A stretch of 64,000 nt of DNA from Phenylobacterium montanum (GCF_018135625.1 NZ_CP073078.1:5240501-5304500), one strand, 5' to 3'. Shown: positions 48,685 through 57,875, counted from the first letter of the stretch. A program made the numbers and translations. Notes: generated by a model from the sequence alone, not told the origin.

Positions 48685-49707
48685 TCAGCCGCCTGAGCCG
48701 GCCGATCTGGCGGCGCGCGGGCTGGCGCCGGTCCAGCGCTTGAAGGCGCGGGAGAAGGCGGCCGGGTCGGAGAAGCCCACCAGATAGGCCACTTCATTCA
48801 CCGAGGCCCTGCGCCCGTTCAGATAGTGCAGGGCGAGGCGGCGGCGCAGATCGTCCAGCAGCTTCTCGAAGGTGACGCCTTCGGCTTTCAGCCGGCGGAA
48901 CAAGGTCTGGCGGCTCATGCCGAGGTCGCGGGCGATCAGCTCCATGCTGACCTCGCCGGTGTGCAGGATCGGCATCAGCCGGCTCTCGACCCGGGCGCGG
49001 ACCGAGTTTGAGCTTTCCAGGCTTTCCAGCAGAGCCTCGGCGTGCCGGCTGAGAACGCCGAAGGCGTAGCGCGGCTGCAGCTGGATGCGATAGCCGATCC
49101 AGGCCGGATCGATCCTGAGCGCGTTCCTGTCCGCCTCGAACACCACGGGGGCGCGGAAGATGCGGTCGTACTCCGCCCGGTAGGCCGGCTCCGGGTGCGT
49201 GACATGGACCTCGAGCACGAACGGCGTGTCGCCAAAGCGGCGGGTGTGGGTGGCCATGCGGGCGAAGGTGGATTCGGTCAGTTCCGGAAAGTCGTTCGGG
49301 TTCTTTCGGGTATCGGTCATCCAGAGTTGACCGGCGATCATCTGGTGCTGGAAGCGGTCGGCTTCGCCGACGCCGTCGACCTCGACCACCAGCCGGCCAT
49401 AGCGGTTCAGCTGTGTCAGCGCGTGCTGCATGGTCTCGGACGCGTTGGCGATCAGGCCGACGATGGAGAAGTCCGACAGGTCGATGGTCTCGCCAAAGCG
49501 CAGAGCCAGGGCCGGGTCGCCGGTCAGGGCCTTGGCGACGCGCATCAGGGCTGCGAAGCGGGCAAAGGGCAGGCGGCTGTCCTGGTCCTCGAGCAGGCGG
49601 GAATCGATCCCTGCGCGCTCCAGAAGGACGGCGCGGTCCGCGCCCCGGTTGGTGGCGAGATCCAGCAGGGCTCGCGCATAGCCTGCGCCGACGGTGGGCT
49701 CAGCCAT
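48685..49707 (-). CDS. AraC-family transcriptional regulator
   Basis: The 340-residue protein has an arabinose-binding-like N-terminal sensor domain of the OruR/ToxT group (LPFARFAALMRVAKALTGDPALALRFG) and a C-terminal AraC helix-turn-helix pair (about residues 235-330: VSMELIARDLGMSRQTLFRR, then VNEVAYLVGFSDPAAFSRAF and KRWTG). ATG at 49707. It is divergent from the DUF2306 gene with 150 bases between, and likely controls it. Confidence 0.87.
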   Translation of the reverse strand: MAEPTVGAGYARALLDLATNRGADRAVLLERAGIDSRLLEDQDSRLPFARFAALMRVAKALTGDPALALRFGETIDLSDFSIVGLIANASETMQHALTQLNRYGRLVVEVDGVGEADRFQHQMIAGQLWMTDTRKNPNDFPELTESTFARMATHTRRFGDTPFVLEVHVTHPEPAYRAEYDRIFRAPVVFEADRNALRIDPAWIGYRIQLQPRYAFGVLSRHAEALLESLESSNSVRARVESRLMPILHTGEVSMELIARDLGMSRQTLFRRLKAEGVTFEKLLDDLRRRLALHYLNGRRASVNEVAYLVGFSDPAAFSRAFKRWTGASPRAARSAGSGG

Positions 49708-49857
49708 GGCTGAGCCCGCCTTTGAAACCAAGGGTCAGGTTTTTGGCGCCTGCCGTCATGTCCATCCCTGCGCCGGCCGATAGGCTGGCCGTGATCGAGA
49801 CATAGCCGAGGCCGCACGCCGTGCAAGCGGCCGTCGACGCCTGACAGGAGAAGCGAC
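49708..49857. promoter_or_regulatory. Divergent control region between the AraC regulator and the DUF2306 gene
   Basis: 150 bases that should hold both promoters and the regulator's operators. I did not find a clear repeat pair. The ribosome site for the DUF2306 gene is GACAGGAG just before 49858. Confidence 0.4.
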
Positions 49858-50697
49858 ATGGCCGAAGCGGCAACCGCCGAGGGGCTGGGACATACGACGA
49901 CGCGCATGACGGCGGGTGGCGCGCTGAAGATGGCTGCAGGGCTATGGCTTTTGACCACGCTCGCGGGCCAGTGGGTGTTCCTCTACTACATCGCGGCCTT
50001 CTATGGGGGATCGACCCTCAGCGGCAATTTCCAGGCCTGGAGTCGCAACGACGCCCTGTTCAAGGGCTATGTGGCGGGCGATGCAGCCGGCAACCTGTTC
50101 TTCGCCGCTCATGTGCTGCTGGCGGCGGCGGTGGCGTTCGGCGGGACCCTGCAGATGGTTCCGCAGATCCGCAAGCGGGCCCTGTGGTTTCATCGCTGGA
50201 ACGGGCGGGTGTTCCTGGCCACAGCAGGCGCGGCGGCCTTGGCCGGGCTCTACATGGTGTGGGTGCGGGGCGCCTCGGCCAACCTTCTGGGAGCGCTGGC
50301 CATCAGCCTGGACGCCGTGCTGATCCTGGGCTTTGCGACCCTGGCTTGGCGGTCGGCCCTGGGGCGGCAAATCGCGGACCATCGGCGCTGGGCGATGCGC
50401 GCCTTCCTGGCCGCGAACGGCGTCTGGTTCTATCGCGTCGGCTTCATGGCCTGGATCGCGATCAATCACGGGCCGGTGGGGTCGACCCGCCACCTGGACG
50501 GACCGTTCGACATCTTCTGGGAATTCGGCTGCTACCTCTTGCCGCTCGCGATGCTGGAGCTGCATCTGCGGGCCGAGCGGTCCGGCGGCGGGGCTGCTCG
50601 CCTGGCCATGGCCGGCGGGCTGGCGGTATCGAGCGTTGTAATCGCGATCGGCGTCGCCGCCGCCTACGCCATCATGTGGCGGCCGCTGCTGGGCTAG
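49858..50697 (+). CDS. DUF2306 membrane protein
   Basis: The 279-residue protein has seven or so membrane segments and the family's conserved pattern FHRWNGRVF (after helix 3) and DHRRWAMRAFLAANGVWFYR (before helix 6). DUF2306 proteins have no fixed function. The divergent AraC-type gene probably regulates it. The stop overlaps the 3' end of the convergent gene by four bases. Confidence 0.8.
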   Translation: MAEAATAEGLGHTTTRMTAGGALKMAAGLWLLTTLAGQWVFLYYIAAFYGGSTLSGNFQAWSRNDALFKGYVAGDAAGNLFFAAHVLLAAAVAFGGTLQMVPQIRKRALWFHRWNGRVFLATAGAAALAGLYMVWVRGASANLLGALAISLDAVLILGFATLAWRSALGRQIADHRRWAMRAFLAANGVWFYRVGFMAWIAINHGPVGSTRHLDGPFDIFWEFGCYLLPLAMLELHLRAERSGGGAARLAMAGGLAVSSVVIAIGVAAAYAIMWRPLLG

Positions 50698-51617
50698 GTC
50701 TTCAGGTTCAGCTGCACCAGCTGGTCGACGTCGTGATCGTGGAAGTCCTGGTGGTGGTTGACCTTGCTCTTGAAGGTCGCGACCACCAGCGGCCCGCCGG
50801 AGGGACCGCGGGCGATGTAGCCGACGCTGTGATAGCCTGACGGGCCCGCGTGGTCGCCGGCCAGGATGAACAGCATGTCGGCGGCGCCGTGGCGGGTGTC
50901 GGCGGCCCTGATCTCGGCGCCCTGCGGCCCCGCCTTGATCACCGCTGACTTCGAACCCCAGTTGGTGTGGACGTTGGCGTTGTCGTTGTCGGCGTCGATG
51001 GTCACGCCGAACACCTTGACGTGGGCCTTGTCGTCGTCGGCGTCGACATGGACGAAGGGCACATCGACCTTGGCCCGGTCGTGACCGTCATGGTCGTCGG
51101 CGTCCACATGCACGAAGGGCAGGTCGACCTTGGTGTGATCGTGGCTGTGGCCGGTGTCGTGATCCCGGCCGCCCGCCGTGGTGTCGGCCTCCGCCCGAGC
51201 CTTGTCGGCCTCAGCTCGCGCTTTATCCGCCTCACCCCGAGCCTTGTCCGCTTCAGCTTCGGCCTTGTCCTGGTCGGCGTCCGACCAGCCGCCGTCCTGG
51301 CTATCGCCGCGCGGAGCGATAGCGCGTAGTTCGGTCTCGACCGGGGTCAGAGCGGCCTGGGGCGAGCGGCCGTCGAGCGGCAGCAGGGACAGGGTGACGT
51401 CCTCGCCCTCGTCGCTGCGGTAGACGCAGGAGCGGCCGTCAGGGGCCGCGGAGACGCGGGTCAGATTACCCTGGGTCTCGGGGCAGTTCAGCTGCGAGAC
51501 CACGCCCACGGGGCGGCCGGAGTCGATGTGCAGCGCACGGCGGACCGGATGGCATGCGCTGGTCCCGACGATGATCGCCGTCAGAGCCGCGCCCCCGATG
51601 ATCGCCCTTGTCCGCAT
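50694..51617 (-). CDS. Secreted or lipid-anchored protein with internal repeats
   Basis: The 307-residue product has a signal segment (residues 4-20) and a possible lipid-modified Cys22 in TSAC, though the lipobox is imperfect. Internally there are heptad copies ADKARAE at about residues 122-145 and a 20-residue-spaced repeat: KVDLPFVHVDADD at 163-175 and KVDVPFVHVDADD at 183-195, with a weaker third copy ending in VTIDAD. The C-terminal 85 residues form another domain of unknown kind. No family recognised. Confidence 0.65.
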   Translation of the reverse strand: MRTRAIIGGAALTAIIVGTSACHPVRRALHIDSGRPVGVVSQLNCPETQGNLTRVSAAPDGRSCVYRSDEGEDVTLSLLPLDGRSPQAALTPVETELRAIAPRGDSQDGGWSDADQDKAEAEADKARGEADKARAEADKARAEADTTAGGRDHDTGHSHDHTKVDLPFVHVDADDHDGHDRAKVDVPFVHVDADDDKAHVKVFGVTIDADNDNANVHTNWGSKSAVIKAGPQGAEIRAADTRHGAADMLFILAGDHAGPSGYHSVGYIARGPSGGPLVVATFKSKVNHHQDFHDHDVDQLVQLNLKT

Positions 51618-51709
51618 TCACCTCATTCCTGCGCTGTTGAACGCGCTCAAACTCGCCCTGGCTCCGCCCGGCGTCCAGTGAAATCGCGGTAATCGCAGCC
51701 GGCTATGGG

Positions 51710-52582
51710 TCAGGACTGGCCAGGGCGGCCGCCCGCGCCCTCGCGCCGGGCGAGAAAAGCCAGGCGTTCGAAGAGGTGCACGTCCTGCTCGTTCTTGAGC
51801 AGGGCGCCGTGAAGGGGCGGGATCAACTTGGTCGGGTCGCGCTCGCGCAGCGCCTCTTCGCCGATATCCTCAACCAGGAGCAGCTTCAGCCAGTCCAGCA
51901 GCTCGGAGGTCGAGGGCTTTTTCTTTAGGCCCGGCACCTTGCGCATATCGTAGAAGATGCGCAGCGCCTCGCCGACCAGCTTCTTCTTGATGCCGGGGAA
52001 GTGCACGTCGACGATCTCGTTCATGGTGTCGACGTCGGGGAAGCGGATGTAGTGGAAGAAGCAGCGGCGCAGGAACGCGTCCGGCAGCTCCTTTTCGTTG
52101 TTCGAGGTGATGATCACCACCGGGCGGACGGCCGCCTTGATGGTCTCATTGGTCTCATAGACATAGAATTCCATCCGATCGAGCTCTTGCAGCAGGTCGT
52201 TGGGGAATTCGATGTCGGCCTTGTCGATCTCGTCGATCAGCAGGACGGGCCGAGCCGGGGCCGAGAAGGCTTCCCAGAGCTTGCCCTGCTTGATGTAGTT
52301 CTTGACGTCCTTGACCCGCTCGTCGCCCAGCTGGCTGTCGCGCAGGCGGGTCACGGCGTCGTATTCGTAGAGGCCCTGCTGGGCCTTGGTGGTCGACTTG
52401 ATGTGCCAGGTGAGCAGCGGGGCGTTCAGCGCCTTGGCCACCTCGTAGGCCAGCACGGTCTTGCCGGTGCCCGGCTCGCCCTTGATCAGCAGGGGCCTTT
52501 CCAGGGCGATCGCGGCGTTGACCGCGACCTTCAAATCCTCGGTGGCGACGTAATCGCTGGTGCCTTCAAACCGCTGGCTCAT
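51710..52582 (-). CDS. MoxR-family AAA+ ATPase
   Basis: The 290-residue protein has the AAA+ core of the MoxR group: Walker A GEPGTGKT (residues about 37-44), Walker B PVLLIDEIDKAD (about 108-119), sensor 1 VIITSNNEKELPDAFLRRC, and a C-terminal lid. MoxR ATPases act as chaperones for metal insertion or cell-surface processes, usually with a VWA protein; no VWA gene is adjacent here. A GAGGGG site precedes the ATG. It lies downstream of the flmG-like gene on the same strand. Confidence 0.9.
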   Translation of the reverse strand: MSQRFEGTSDYVATEDLKVAVNAAIALERPLLIKGEPGTGKTVLAYEVAKALNAPLLTWHIKSTTKAQQGLYEYDAVTRLRDSQLGDERVKDVKNYIKQGKLWEAFSAPARPVLLIDEIDKADIEFPNDLLQELDRMEFYVYETNETIKAAVRPVVIITSNNEKELPDAFLRRCFFHYIRFPDVDTMNEIVDVHFPGIKKKLVGEALRIFYDMRKVPGLKKKPSTSELLDWLKLLLVEDIGEEALRERDPTKLIPPLHGALLKNEQDVHLFERLAFLARREGAGGRPGQS

Positions 52583-52715
52583 CGAAATCCCCTCGGGCGC
52601 GCAGGGCGCCGCGTCTCCAACAACTGTTCGAACTATGGGCCTAGACTACGGACGGCGCGGCCGGTGACAAGCGGATTCGAACAAACGTTCAATCTGGGCG
52701 CGGAAGGGTAGGGGC

Positions 52716-54524
52716 TCAGCCTCGGGCTGCGACCAGGCTGGGTATCTCGGCCATCAGGGCTTCGGCGATCTCCGGCATCAGCTTGTCCCAGCTGAGAAAA
52801 CCCCGGGCGAAGAAGATGCGGGCCTTTGGATACCAGGGATGGAAATCGGTCCCGAGAAGGGGCCAGGCCGAGGGTGGGGCGATCAGCCAGGTCAAGGCGC
52901 CGCAGGCGCCGCCGATGTTCGAGGTAGCGTTGGACGGGCCGAGGACCAGGTCCAGAGCGCAGCAGAGGGCCGCCACCTCGTCCAGGTCCTGCTTCAGGTC
53001 GACGCCCGGCGGCTGCCAGATCTCCACGCCCAGTTCTTCGCGCGCCTGCAGGAGTTCGGCCTGGCACTCGCCATACTGCAGGTTCACGAAGCTGACCCCC
53101 GGTGTGGTCAGGATCGGGCGCCACTGTTCGAAGGGCGAAAAGCCGCGCTGGCGCGCCCCGTCCAGCTTTAGGCTCTTCCACAGGACGCCGACCCGGGCGC
53201 CGGGCAGGTCGTCCAGCACGCGCCGCCAGTGCTCCACCCGGGCGGGGTCGGCCTGCATGTAGCGGTCCCGCTTCGGAAAGGCGTCGACCGAGGCGCGGAC
53301 CTGCCTCAGCGGCGCGGCCATCGGCGCCCAGTAGTCGATGCTCGATGGGTCGATGAACGGCGCTGCGCGGAAGCCGTGGCCCTCGAAGCGGCCGGTCACG
53401 TGGGGGCCCACGGTTGCGGCGGGGAAGGCGCGACGGAACAGCGGGATCAGGCGAGGCTCGACGGCGAGGGTCAGTCGCCCCTCGGGGCCCAGCGCTTCCA
53501 GCACGTCCGGTACGATGTTTGCGAACATCACTTCGTCGCCCAGCCCCTGCTCGCCGATCAGCAGCAGCGACTTGCCGTGCAGGTCGTCGCCCGGATTCCA
53601 GGCCGGGCGGTCGATGACGTATTTGACGGCCCCGGCGATCGAGGGATCGAGCCGGGCCTCGTAGGCCTCCCAGCCCTCGGCCACGCGCCCCTGGCAGAGC
53701 AGGATGGTCGAACGGGCCAGGCGCATCATGGCCCGGTCCGAAGGCAGGGTCGCCGCCGTGAGGGCCAGATCACAGTCGACCAGGGCGCCCTGCGCGTCGC
53801 CCTGCTCCATCTTGGCGTTGGCCAGGTTGTAGCGGGCCTTGGCGAAATTCGGCTCGAACCTCAGCGCCTCGGCGTAGAAGGTCGCCGCTTCGGCGGAGCG
53901 GCCCTGCTGGCTGAGGATGGTGCCGAGGGTGTTCCACAGGATGCCGGATTCGGGATTGGCCAGGATGGCCGGCCGGATGACGCCGATGGCGCCGTCATAG
54001 TCCTGCAGGTCGCGCAGGGCGCAGGCCAGGTTGTTGGCCCCCTGGGCGCAGGTGGGGTTGGCCGCATGATAGATGCTGAAAAGCTGGGCCGCCGTCTCGG
54101 TCCGGCCCAGGCGCAGGGCCAGACGGCCGAGGTCGTTGGCCACGTCGGCGTGATTGGGCAGCAGGGCGAGCGCGGACTCGTAGCAGGTGATGGCGGTCTT
54201 GAAGTCGCCGATCTTCTCCCGCGCAAGGGCCAAGAGGTACCAGCCGTAGCCGCTGCGCTCGTCGCGGGCGAGGGCCTTGAGCGCCCATTCCGCCGCCCCT
54301 TGCCAGTCGTCGATGCGGAAGGCCACGACCGCCTTTTCCAGTAGCGGCTGGATAGCGATCGCCCGCAGGTTCGCCACCGCTTCGTCGATCCGCTGCATGG
54401 CTTCGGCCGAGGCGGCTTCGCCCAGGCCGCTCTCGATGAAGCCGGGAGCGACGACGGCCGGGGTCTCGTCCGTCAACGGCTCGGCCGCCGGCTGGGGCGC
54501 CATGTTTTGCCGGGACGAGGACAT
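52716..54524 (-). CDS. flmG: TPR-glycosyltransferase, probable flagellin glycosyltransferase FlmG
   Basis: The 602-residue protein has a tetratricopeptide array (about residues 60-290, with repeats such as SGILWNTLGTILSQQGRSAE) and a C-terminal GT-like domain starting LLLIGEQGLGDEVMF (residues 321-334). In Caulobacter, FlmG has this two-part build, binds flagellins through the TPRs and glycosylates them, and its gene lies beside the fljJKL flagellin cluster; gene order here agrees. I take the ATG at 54524; the upstream frame extension is unconserved. Function is inferred from architecture and position. Confidence 0.78.
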   Translation of the reverse strand: MSSSRQNMAPQPAAEPLTDETPAVVAPGFIESGLGEAASAEAMQRIDEAVANLRAIAIQPLLEKAVVAFRIDDWQGAAEWALKALARDERSGYGWYLLALAREKIGDFKTAITCYESALALLPNHADVANDLGRLALRLGRTETAAQLFSIYHAANPTCAQGANNLACALRDLQDYDGAIGVIRPAILANPESGILWNTLGTILSQQGRSAEAATFYAEALRFEPNFAKARYNLANAKMEQGDAQGALVDCDLALTAATLPSDRAMMRLARSTILLCQGRVAEGWEAYEARLDPSIAGAVKYVIDRPAWNPGDDLHGKSLLLIGEQGLGDEVMFANIVPDVLEALGPEGRLTLAVEPRLIPLFRRAFPAATVGPHVTGRFEGHGFRAAPFIDPSSIDYWAPMAAPLRQVRASVDAFPKRDRYMQADPARVEHWRRVLDDLPGARVGVLWKSLKLDGARQRGFSPFEQWRPILTTPGVSFVNLQYGECQAELLQAREELGVEIWQPPGVDLKQDLDEVAALCCALDLVLGPSNATSNIGGACGALTWLIAPPSAWPLLGTDFHPWYPKARIFFARGFLSWDKLMPEIAEALMAEIPSLVAARG

Positions 54525-54926
54525 CGGCGGGACTCGGTTCGCGAAAATGAAGTCCACAGGCTGGCGGCGTGCGATTAAGACATCGCTAACCAAGATCGCC
54601 CGGCCCAGGACGGGAGGCGGCGAACAACGGGCCGCGACCTTCTGTCGCGCAAACCTGGCCTGAGCGGCTCGCATCTTGCGTCCCTGGGTAGTTTTTCCGG
54701 TGTTCTTGTTTGCTGCGGCTTGCTCAAGAATCGCCGCAGGATGAGTTTCGCCTGTTCGAACGTCCCTTTCCGGGCGAGGGCGCCGGTCCACGGTCGGGTC
54801 GCCGCAACGCCGCGTTAACCCCCGTCGCTGATATGCTCGGCGCGAAACGAGCGGCATGGGGGGTGTGCTCAAAGGGACGGTCGAGAGCAGCTATGATCTC
54901 CAACCGATCCACGGAGGGCGGTTCCA
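54525..54926. promoter_or_regulatory. Divergent intergenic region between flmG and flbT
   Basis: 402 bases with no gene I can support. It should carry the flbT and flmG promoters. A TTAACC hexamer lies at 54815-54820 and a TTAA-N7-CTAA arrangement around 54575, both reminiscent of CtrA half sites, but not strong matches. The flbT ribosome site GGAGGG is at the right end. Confidence 0.4.
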
Positions 54927-55340
54927 ATGCCACTGAAACTTTCTCTAAAGCCCGGCGAAAAGTTCGTTCTGAACGGCGCCGTGGTCCAGAACGGTGACCG
55001 GCGCAGTGTGCTGTTGCTGCAAAACAAGGCCTCGGTCCTGCGCGAGCGGGACATCATGCAGGAGGATGAGGTCACTTCGCCGGCGCGGCATATCTATTTT
55101 CCGGTGATGATGATGTATCTCGACGAGCCGGGGGCCGCCCGTTACCACGACGAATTCGTCCGCCGCCTTTCGGAATTCATGGGCGTGATCTCGAATCCGG
55201 AAATCATGGCGGACTGTGTAACCATATCCAAGCACCTGCTGGCGCGCGAATACTACAAGGCGCTGATGCTGTGCCGGAAGTTGATCGAATGGGAAGACGA
55301 AAGGTTGCGGGATGTCTCTGCAAGCCTACCAGCAGGCTAG
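54927..55340 (+). CDS. flbT: Flagellar biosynthesis repressor FlbT
   Basis: The 137-residue product matches FlbT along its length: [20 protein letters not shown] at the start, a central [15 protein letters not shown] segment and a helical end. FlbT in Caulobacter binds the fljK leader and lowers flagellin mRNA stability when the hook is unfinished. It overlaps flaF by 29 bases. Confidence 0.93.
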   Translation: MPLKLSLKPGEKFVLNGAVVQNGDRRSVLLLQNKASVLRERDIMQEDEVTSPARHIYFPVMMMYLDEPGAARYHDEFVRRLSEFMGVISNPEIMADCVTISKHLLAREYYKALMLCRKLIEWEDERLRDVSASLPAG

Positions 55341-55674
55341 ATCGCGCAGCGAAGCGCCACGGGACCTGGAGTATCGCCTGTTCGGCCAGGTGACACGGGC
55401 CCTGATGGACGCCGCAGAGTCGCCCAAGGACGATCTGCAAACCCGCATCGACGCCATCGACTGGAACCGGCGCATGTGGTCGGCCCTGGCCGCCGACTGC
55501 GCCCAGCCCGCCAACACCCTGCCGCCGCCGGTGCGCGCCCAGATCATCTCCCTCAGCATGTGGGTGCGCCGCTATTCGAGCGAGGTGATGCGCGGCAACG
55601 AGAGCTTCGACGCGCTGATCGAGGTGAACCGGATCATGATGCAGGGCCTGGCCCAGAAGCCGGCCGCCGCCTGA
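55312..55674 (+). CDS. flaF: Flagellin-translation activator FlaF
   Basis: The 120-residue product starts [20 protein letters not shown], characteristic of FlaF, and has three or four helices (for example [18 protein letters not shown]). FlaF is needed for flagellin synthesis and secretion and counteracts FlbT. The gene begins inside flbT, so the two are translationally coupled. Confidence 0.93.
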   Translation: MSLQAYQQARSRSEAPRDLEYRLFGQVTRALMDAAESPKDDLQTRIDAIDWNRRMWSALAADCAQPANTLPPPVRAQIISLSMWVRRYSSEVMRGNESFDALIEVNRIMMQGLAQKPAAA

Positions 55675-55735
55675 CTGTAGACCTGACCGCCCGGTCATGA
55701 TTGCCGGGCTTGCGGCAAGACCTGCCCAGCGATAG

Positions 55736-55775
55736 GGCCGCGAGGATCGACCGATCTTCGCGGCCTTTGATTTTT
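55736..55775 (+). terminator. Rho-independent terminator after flaF
   Basis: Arms GGCCGCGA (55736-55743) and TCGCGGCC (about 55758-55765), extended inside by GATC pairs, followed by a T-rich run to 55775. It separates flbT-flaF from flagellin 1. Confidence 0.8.
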
Positions 55776-55820
55776 CCGAACGTTTTCAATCGCAAAACTG
55801 TAGCGTCAGACAGCCGTCTC

Positions 55821-55836
55821 TGGCGTGAACCTTGCC
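55821..55836 (+). promoter_or_regulatory. Sigma-54 promoter of flagellin 1
   Basis: TGGCGTG-AACC-TTGCC: the GG at 55822-55823 and GC at 55834-55835 are separated by ten bases, the exact -24/-12 spacing. The leader to the ATG at 55910 is about 65 bases. Confidence 0.85.
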
Positions 55837-55862
55837 ATTCAACGGGCGGGCCAGAAGCCCAC

Positions 55863-55874
55863 CGGCAAAAGCCG
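55863..55874 (+). promoter_or_regulatory. ftr-like site (candidate FlbD site) in the flagellin 1 leader
   Basis: CGGCAAAAGCCG is a perfect dyad of the CGGCAAAA type seen upstream of flagellin 2, here downstream of the sigma-54 promoter. Confidence 0.6.
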
Positions 55875-55909
55875 TCACTCATCCCCGCCCAGAATGGAAG
55901 GACCGCCGA

Positions 55910-56737
55910 ATGAGCTTTTCGGTGAACACCAACGCGGGCGCCATGATTGCGCTCGAAGACCTCAGTGCGACGCAGCAGCAGATGAGCCGGACTCAGAACC
56001 GTGTCAGCACGGGCCTGTCGGTGGCGACGGCGAAGGATAACGGGGCGGTATGGGCGATCGCGCAAAACGAGCGCGCCCAAATCTCCGCCCTCGACTCCGT
56101 CAAGAGCTCGCTCAACCGCGGCTCCAGCATCGTCGATGTCGCTCTGTCCGCCGGACAGAGCGTGTCGGATCTGCTGAACCAGATGAAGGCCCAGGCCCTG
56201 TCGGCTTCGGACACGTCTTTGGACGCGACCAGCCGCCAGGCTTTGAGCACGAACTTCGCCCAGCTGCGCGACCAGATCGCCAAGGCGGTGCAAAGCGCCA
56301 GTTTCGACGGCGCCAACCTCCTGAACGCCGGCGCGCAGAACCTGGCCTTCCTGGCCAATGCGGACGGAACCTCGGCCCTGACGGTCCAGGCTCAGTCCAT
56401 GGCCCTGGGCGGCTCGATCGTCACGGTGACGGCCACGGCTTCACTCGCCACGGCCACCATCGCCTCGGCGATGATCAGTGTGGTGCAGGCGTCCATCATC
56501 AACGTCAATGCGGCGCTGGGGAGCCTTGGATCTTCGTCCAACCAGCTCACCGCCCAGACGACGTCGGTGCTGGATCTGCAGGACACCCTGACCACCGGCG
56601 TGGGCAATCTGGTCGACGCCAACATGGCCAAGGAGAGCGCTGCGCTCCAGGCGCTGCAGACCAAGCAGCAGCTGGGGATCCAGGCTCTCTCCATCGCCAA
56701 CCAGGCGCCGCAGATTCTGCTGTCGCTGTTCAAGTAA
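55910..56737 (+). CDS. Flagellin 1
   Basis: The 275-residue product has the conserved N- and C-terminal flagellin domains (SVNTNAGAMIALEDLSATQ start; QALQTKQQLGIQALSIANQA and LLSLFK end) and a short central domain, as in Caulobacter alpha-type flagellins. It lacks cysteine. The ATG at 55910 follows a sigma-54 promoter; the frame upstream is not coding. First of three flagellin genes; which Caulobacter paralogue it matches best was not determined. Confidence 0.95.
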   Translation: MSFSVNTNAGAMIALEDLSATQQQMSRTQNRVSTGLSVATAKDNGAVWAIAQNERAQISALDSVKSSLNRGSSIVDVALSAGQSVSDLLNQMKAQALSASDTSLDATSRQALSTNFAQLRDQIAKAVQSASFDGANLLNAGAQNLAFLANADGTSALTVQAQSMALGGSIVTVTATASLATATIASAMISVVQASIINVNAALGSLGSSSNQLTAQTTSVLDLQDTLTTGVGNLVDANMAKESAALQALQTKQQLGIQALSIANQAPQILLSLFK

Positions 56738-56744
56738 GCCTAAA

Positions 56745-56772
56745 GGAGCCGGGGGCGAAAGCGCCCGGCTCC
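56745..56772 (+). terminator. Hairpin after flagellin 1
   Basis: GGAGCCGGG and CCCGGCTCC arms with an inner GC pair around GAAA. No T-tract; probable 3' end stabiliser or terminator. Confidence 0.7.
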
Positions 56773-56791
56773 GAGGCACGCCGGGGGCGCC

Positions 56792-56857
56792 CGGCAAAAA
56801 TGACCTGGCGATCGGCAAAAATTGCCCAGGCCCCCTCACGGGTCGGCAAAATCGGCC
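56792..56857 (+). promoter_or_regulatory. Cluster of three ftr-like enhancer sites (FlbD)
   Basis: CGGCAAAAAT at 56792-56801, CGGCAAAAATTGCC at 56813-56826 and CGGCAAAATCGGCC at 56844-56857. They share CGGCAAAA followed by a GCC-like half, in tandem orientation, 75-140 bases upstream of the sigma-54 promoter, the place for an enhancer. FlbD, the NtrC-type activator of Caulobacter late flagellar genes, binds such ftr elements; the match is from memory. Confidence 0.7.
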
Positions 56858-56933
56858 GGGCGAAAACAGCCTTAACAGGCATATAACTCAAGGATTCCAG
56901 AGTGATATGGGGCACCGACGGGGGCGGCGAAAC

Positions 56934-56949
56934 TGGCCCGTGCGTTGCA
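56934..56949 (+). promoter_or_regulatory. Sigma-54 promoter of flagellin 2
   Basis: TGGCCCG-TGCG-TTGCA with GG at 56935-56936 and GC at 56947-56948, exact -24/-12 spacing. The leader to the ATG at 57023 is about 60 bases and contains AGGC-AAAAC-GCCT at 56962-56974. Confidence 0.88.
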
Positions 56950-57022
56950 GTCCCTCAGGTCAGGCAAAACGCCTCCGGCCAGCAAAATGCGGGTCGGTTA
57001 CCTGAGAAAAGGACTACCCATC

Positions 57023-57865
57023 ATGTCGTTCTCCGTGAACACGAACGGCGGCGCCCTCATTGCGCTGCAAAACCTGACCACCACCGAAGGCGCCCTGGCC
57101 AAGGCTCAAAGCCAAGTGAGCACCGGCCTGGCCGTGGCCACCGCCGCCGACAACGGCGCCGTCTGGGCCATCGCGCAAAACCAGCGCGGCAACTCCAGCG
57201 CCCTGGACTCGGTGAAGCAGTCCCTGCAGCGCGTGCAATCGACCGTCGACGTGGCCACCTCGGCCGGCTCCTCGGTTTCCGACCTGCTGAACCAACTGCG
57301 TTCGACCACCCTGTCGGCGACCGACACCTCGCTCGACGCCACCAGCCGTTCGGCCCTGAACACCCAGTTCCAGCAACTGGTGAAGCAGATCCAGAACGTG
57401 GTGACGAACGCCAGCTTCAACGGCACCAACCTGCTGAACAACAGCGTGACCAACCTGCAGGCCCTGGCCAGCTCGGATGGCACCCAGCACCTGACGGTCG
57501 GCGCCCAGAACCTGTCGATCAGCACCGGCGCGGCCCCGTCGGGCCAGATCACCTTCACCGGTGGCACCACGATCAGCACGGCCACCGCGGCCACCAACGC
57601 TCTGGCGCTGATCAACACCTCGATCACCAACGTCAACAACTCGTTGGCGTCCTTGGGTTCCGCGTCGAACAGCCTGACCTCTCAGCTGAGCTTCGTCGGC
57701 AACCTGCAGGACACGCTCGATCAGGGTGTCGGCAACCTCGTCGATGCGAACCTCGCGAAGGAAAGCGCCCAACTCCAGGCCCTGCAGACCAAGCAGTCCC
57801 TGGGCATCCAAGCGCTGTCGATCGCGAACTCTTCGACGTCGTCGCTGCTGTCGCTCTTCCGTTAA
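57023..57865 (+). CDS. fljK: Flagellin 2
   Basis: The 280-residue product starts SVNTNGGALIALQNLTTTEG and ends QALSIANSSTSSLLSLFR. It uses almost only C- or G-ending optimal codons, more so than flagellins 1 and 3, a sign of high expression. With the ftr array and sigma-54 promoter this is probably the main filament flagellin, equivalent to FljK; the symbol is given by synteny and is less certain than the product. SD AAAGGA precedes the ATG. Confidence 0.93.
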   Translation: MSFSVNTNGGALIALQNLTTTEGALAKAQSQVSTGLAVATAADNGAVWAIAQNQRGNSSALDSVKQSLQRVQSTVDVATSAGSSVSDLLNQLRSTTLSATDTSLDATSRSALNTQFQQLVKQIQNVVTNASFNGTNLLNNSVTNLQALASSDGTQHLTVGAQNLSISTGAAPSGQITFTGGTTISTATAATNALALINTSITNVNNSLASLGSASNSLTSQLSFVGNLQDTLDQGVGNLVDANLAKESAQLQALQTKQSLGIQALSIANSSTSSLLSLFR

Positions 57866-57875
57866 TCCACGCGAA

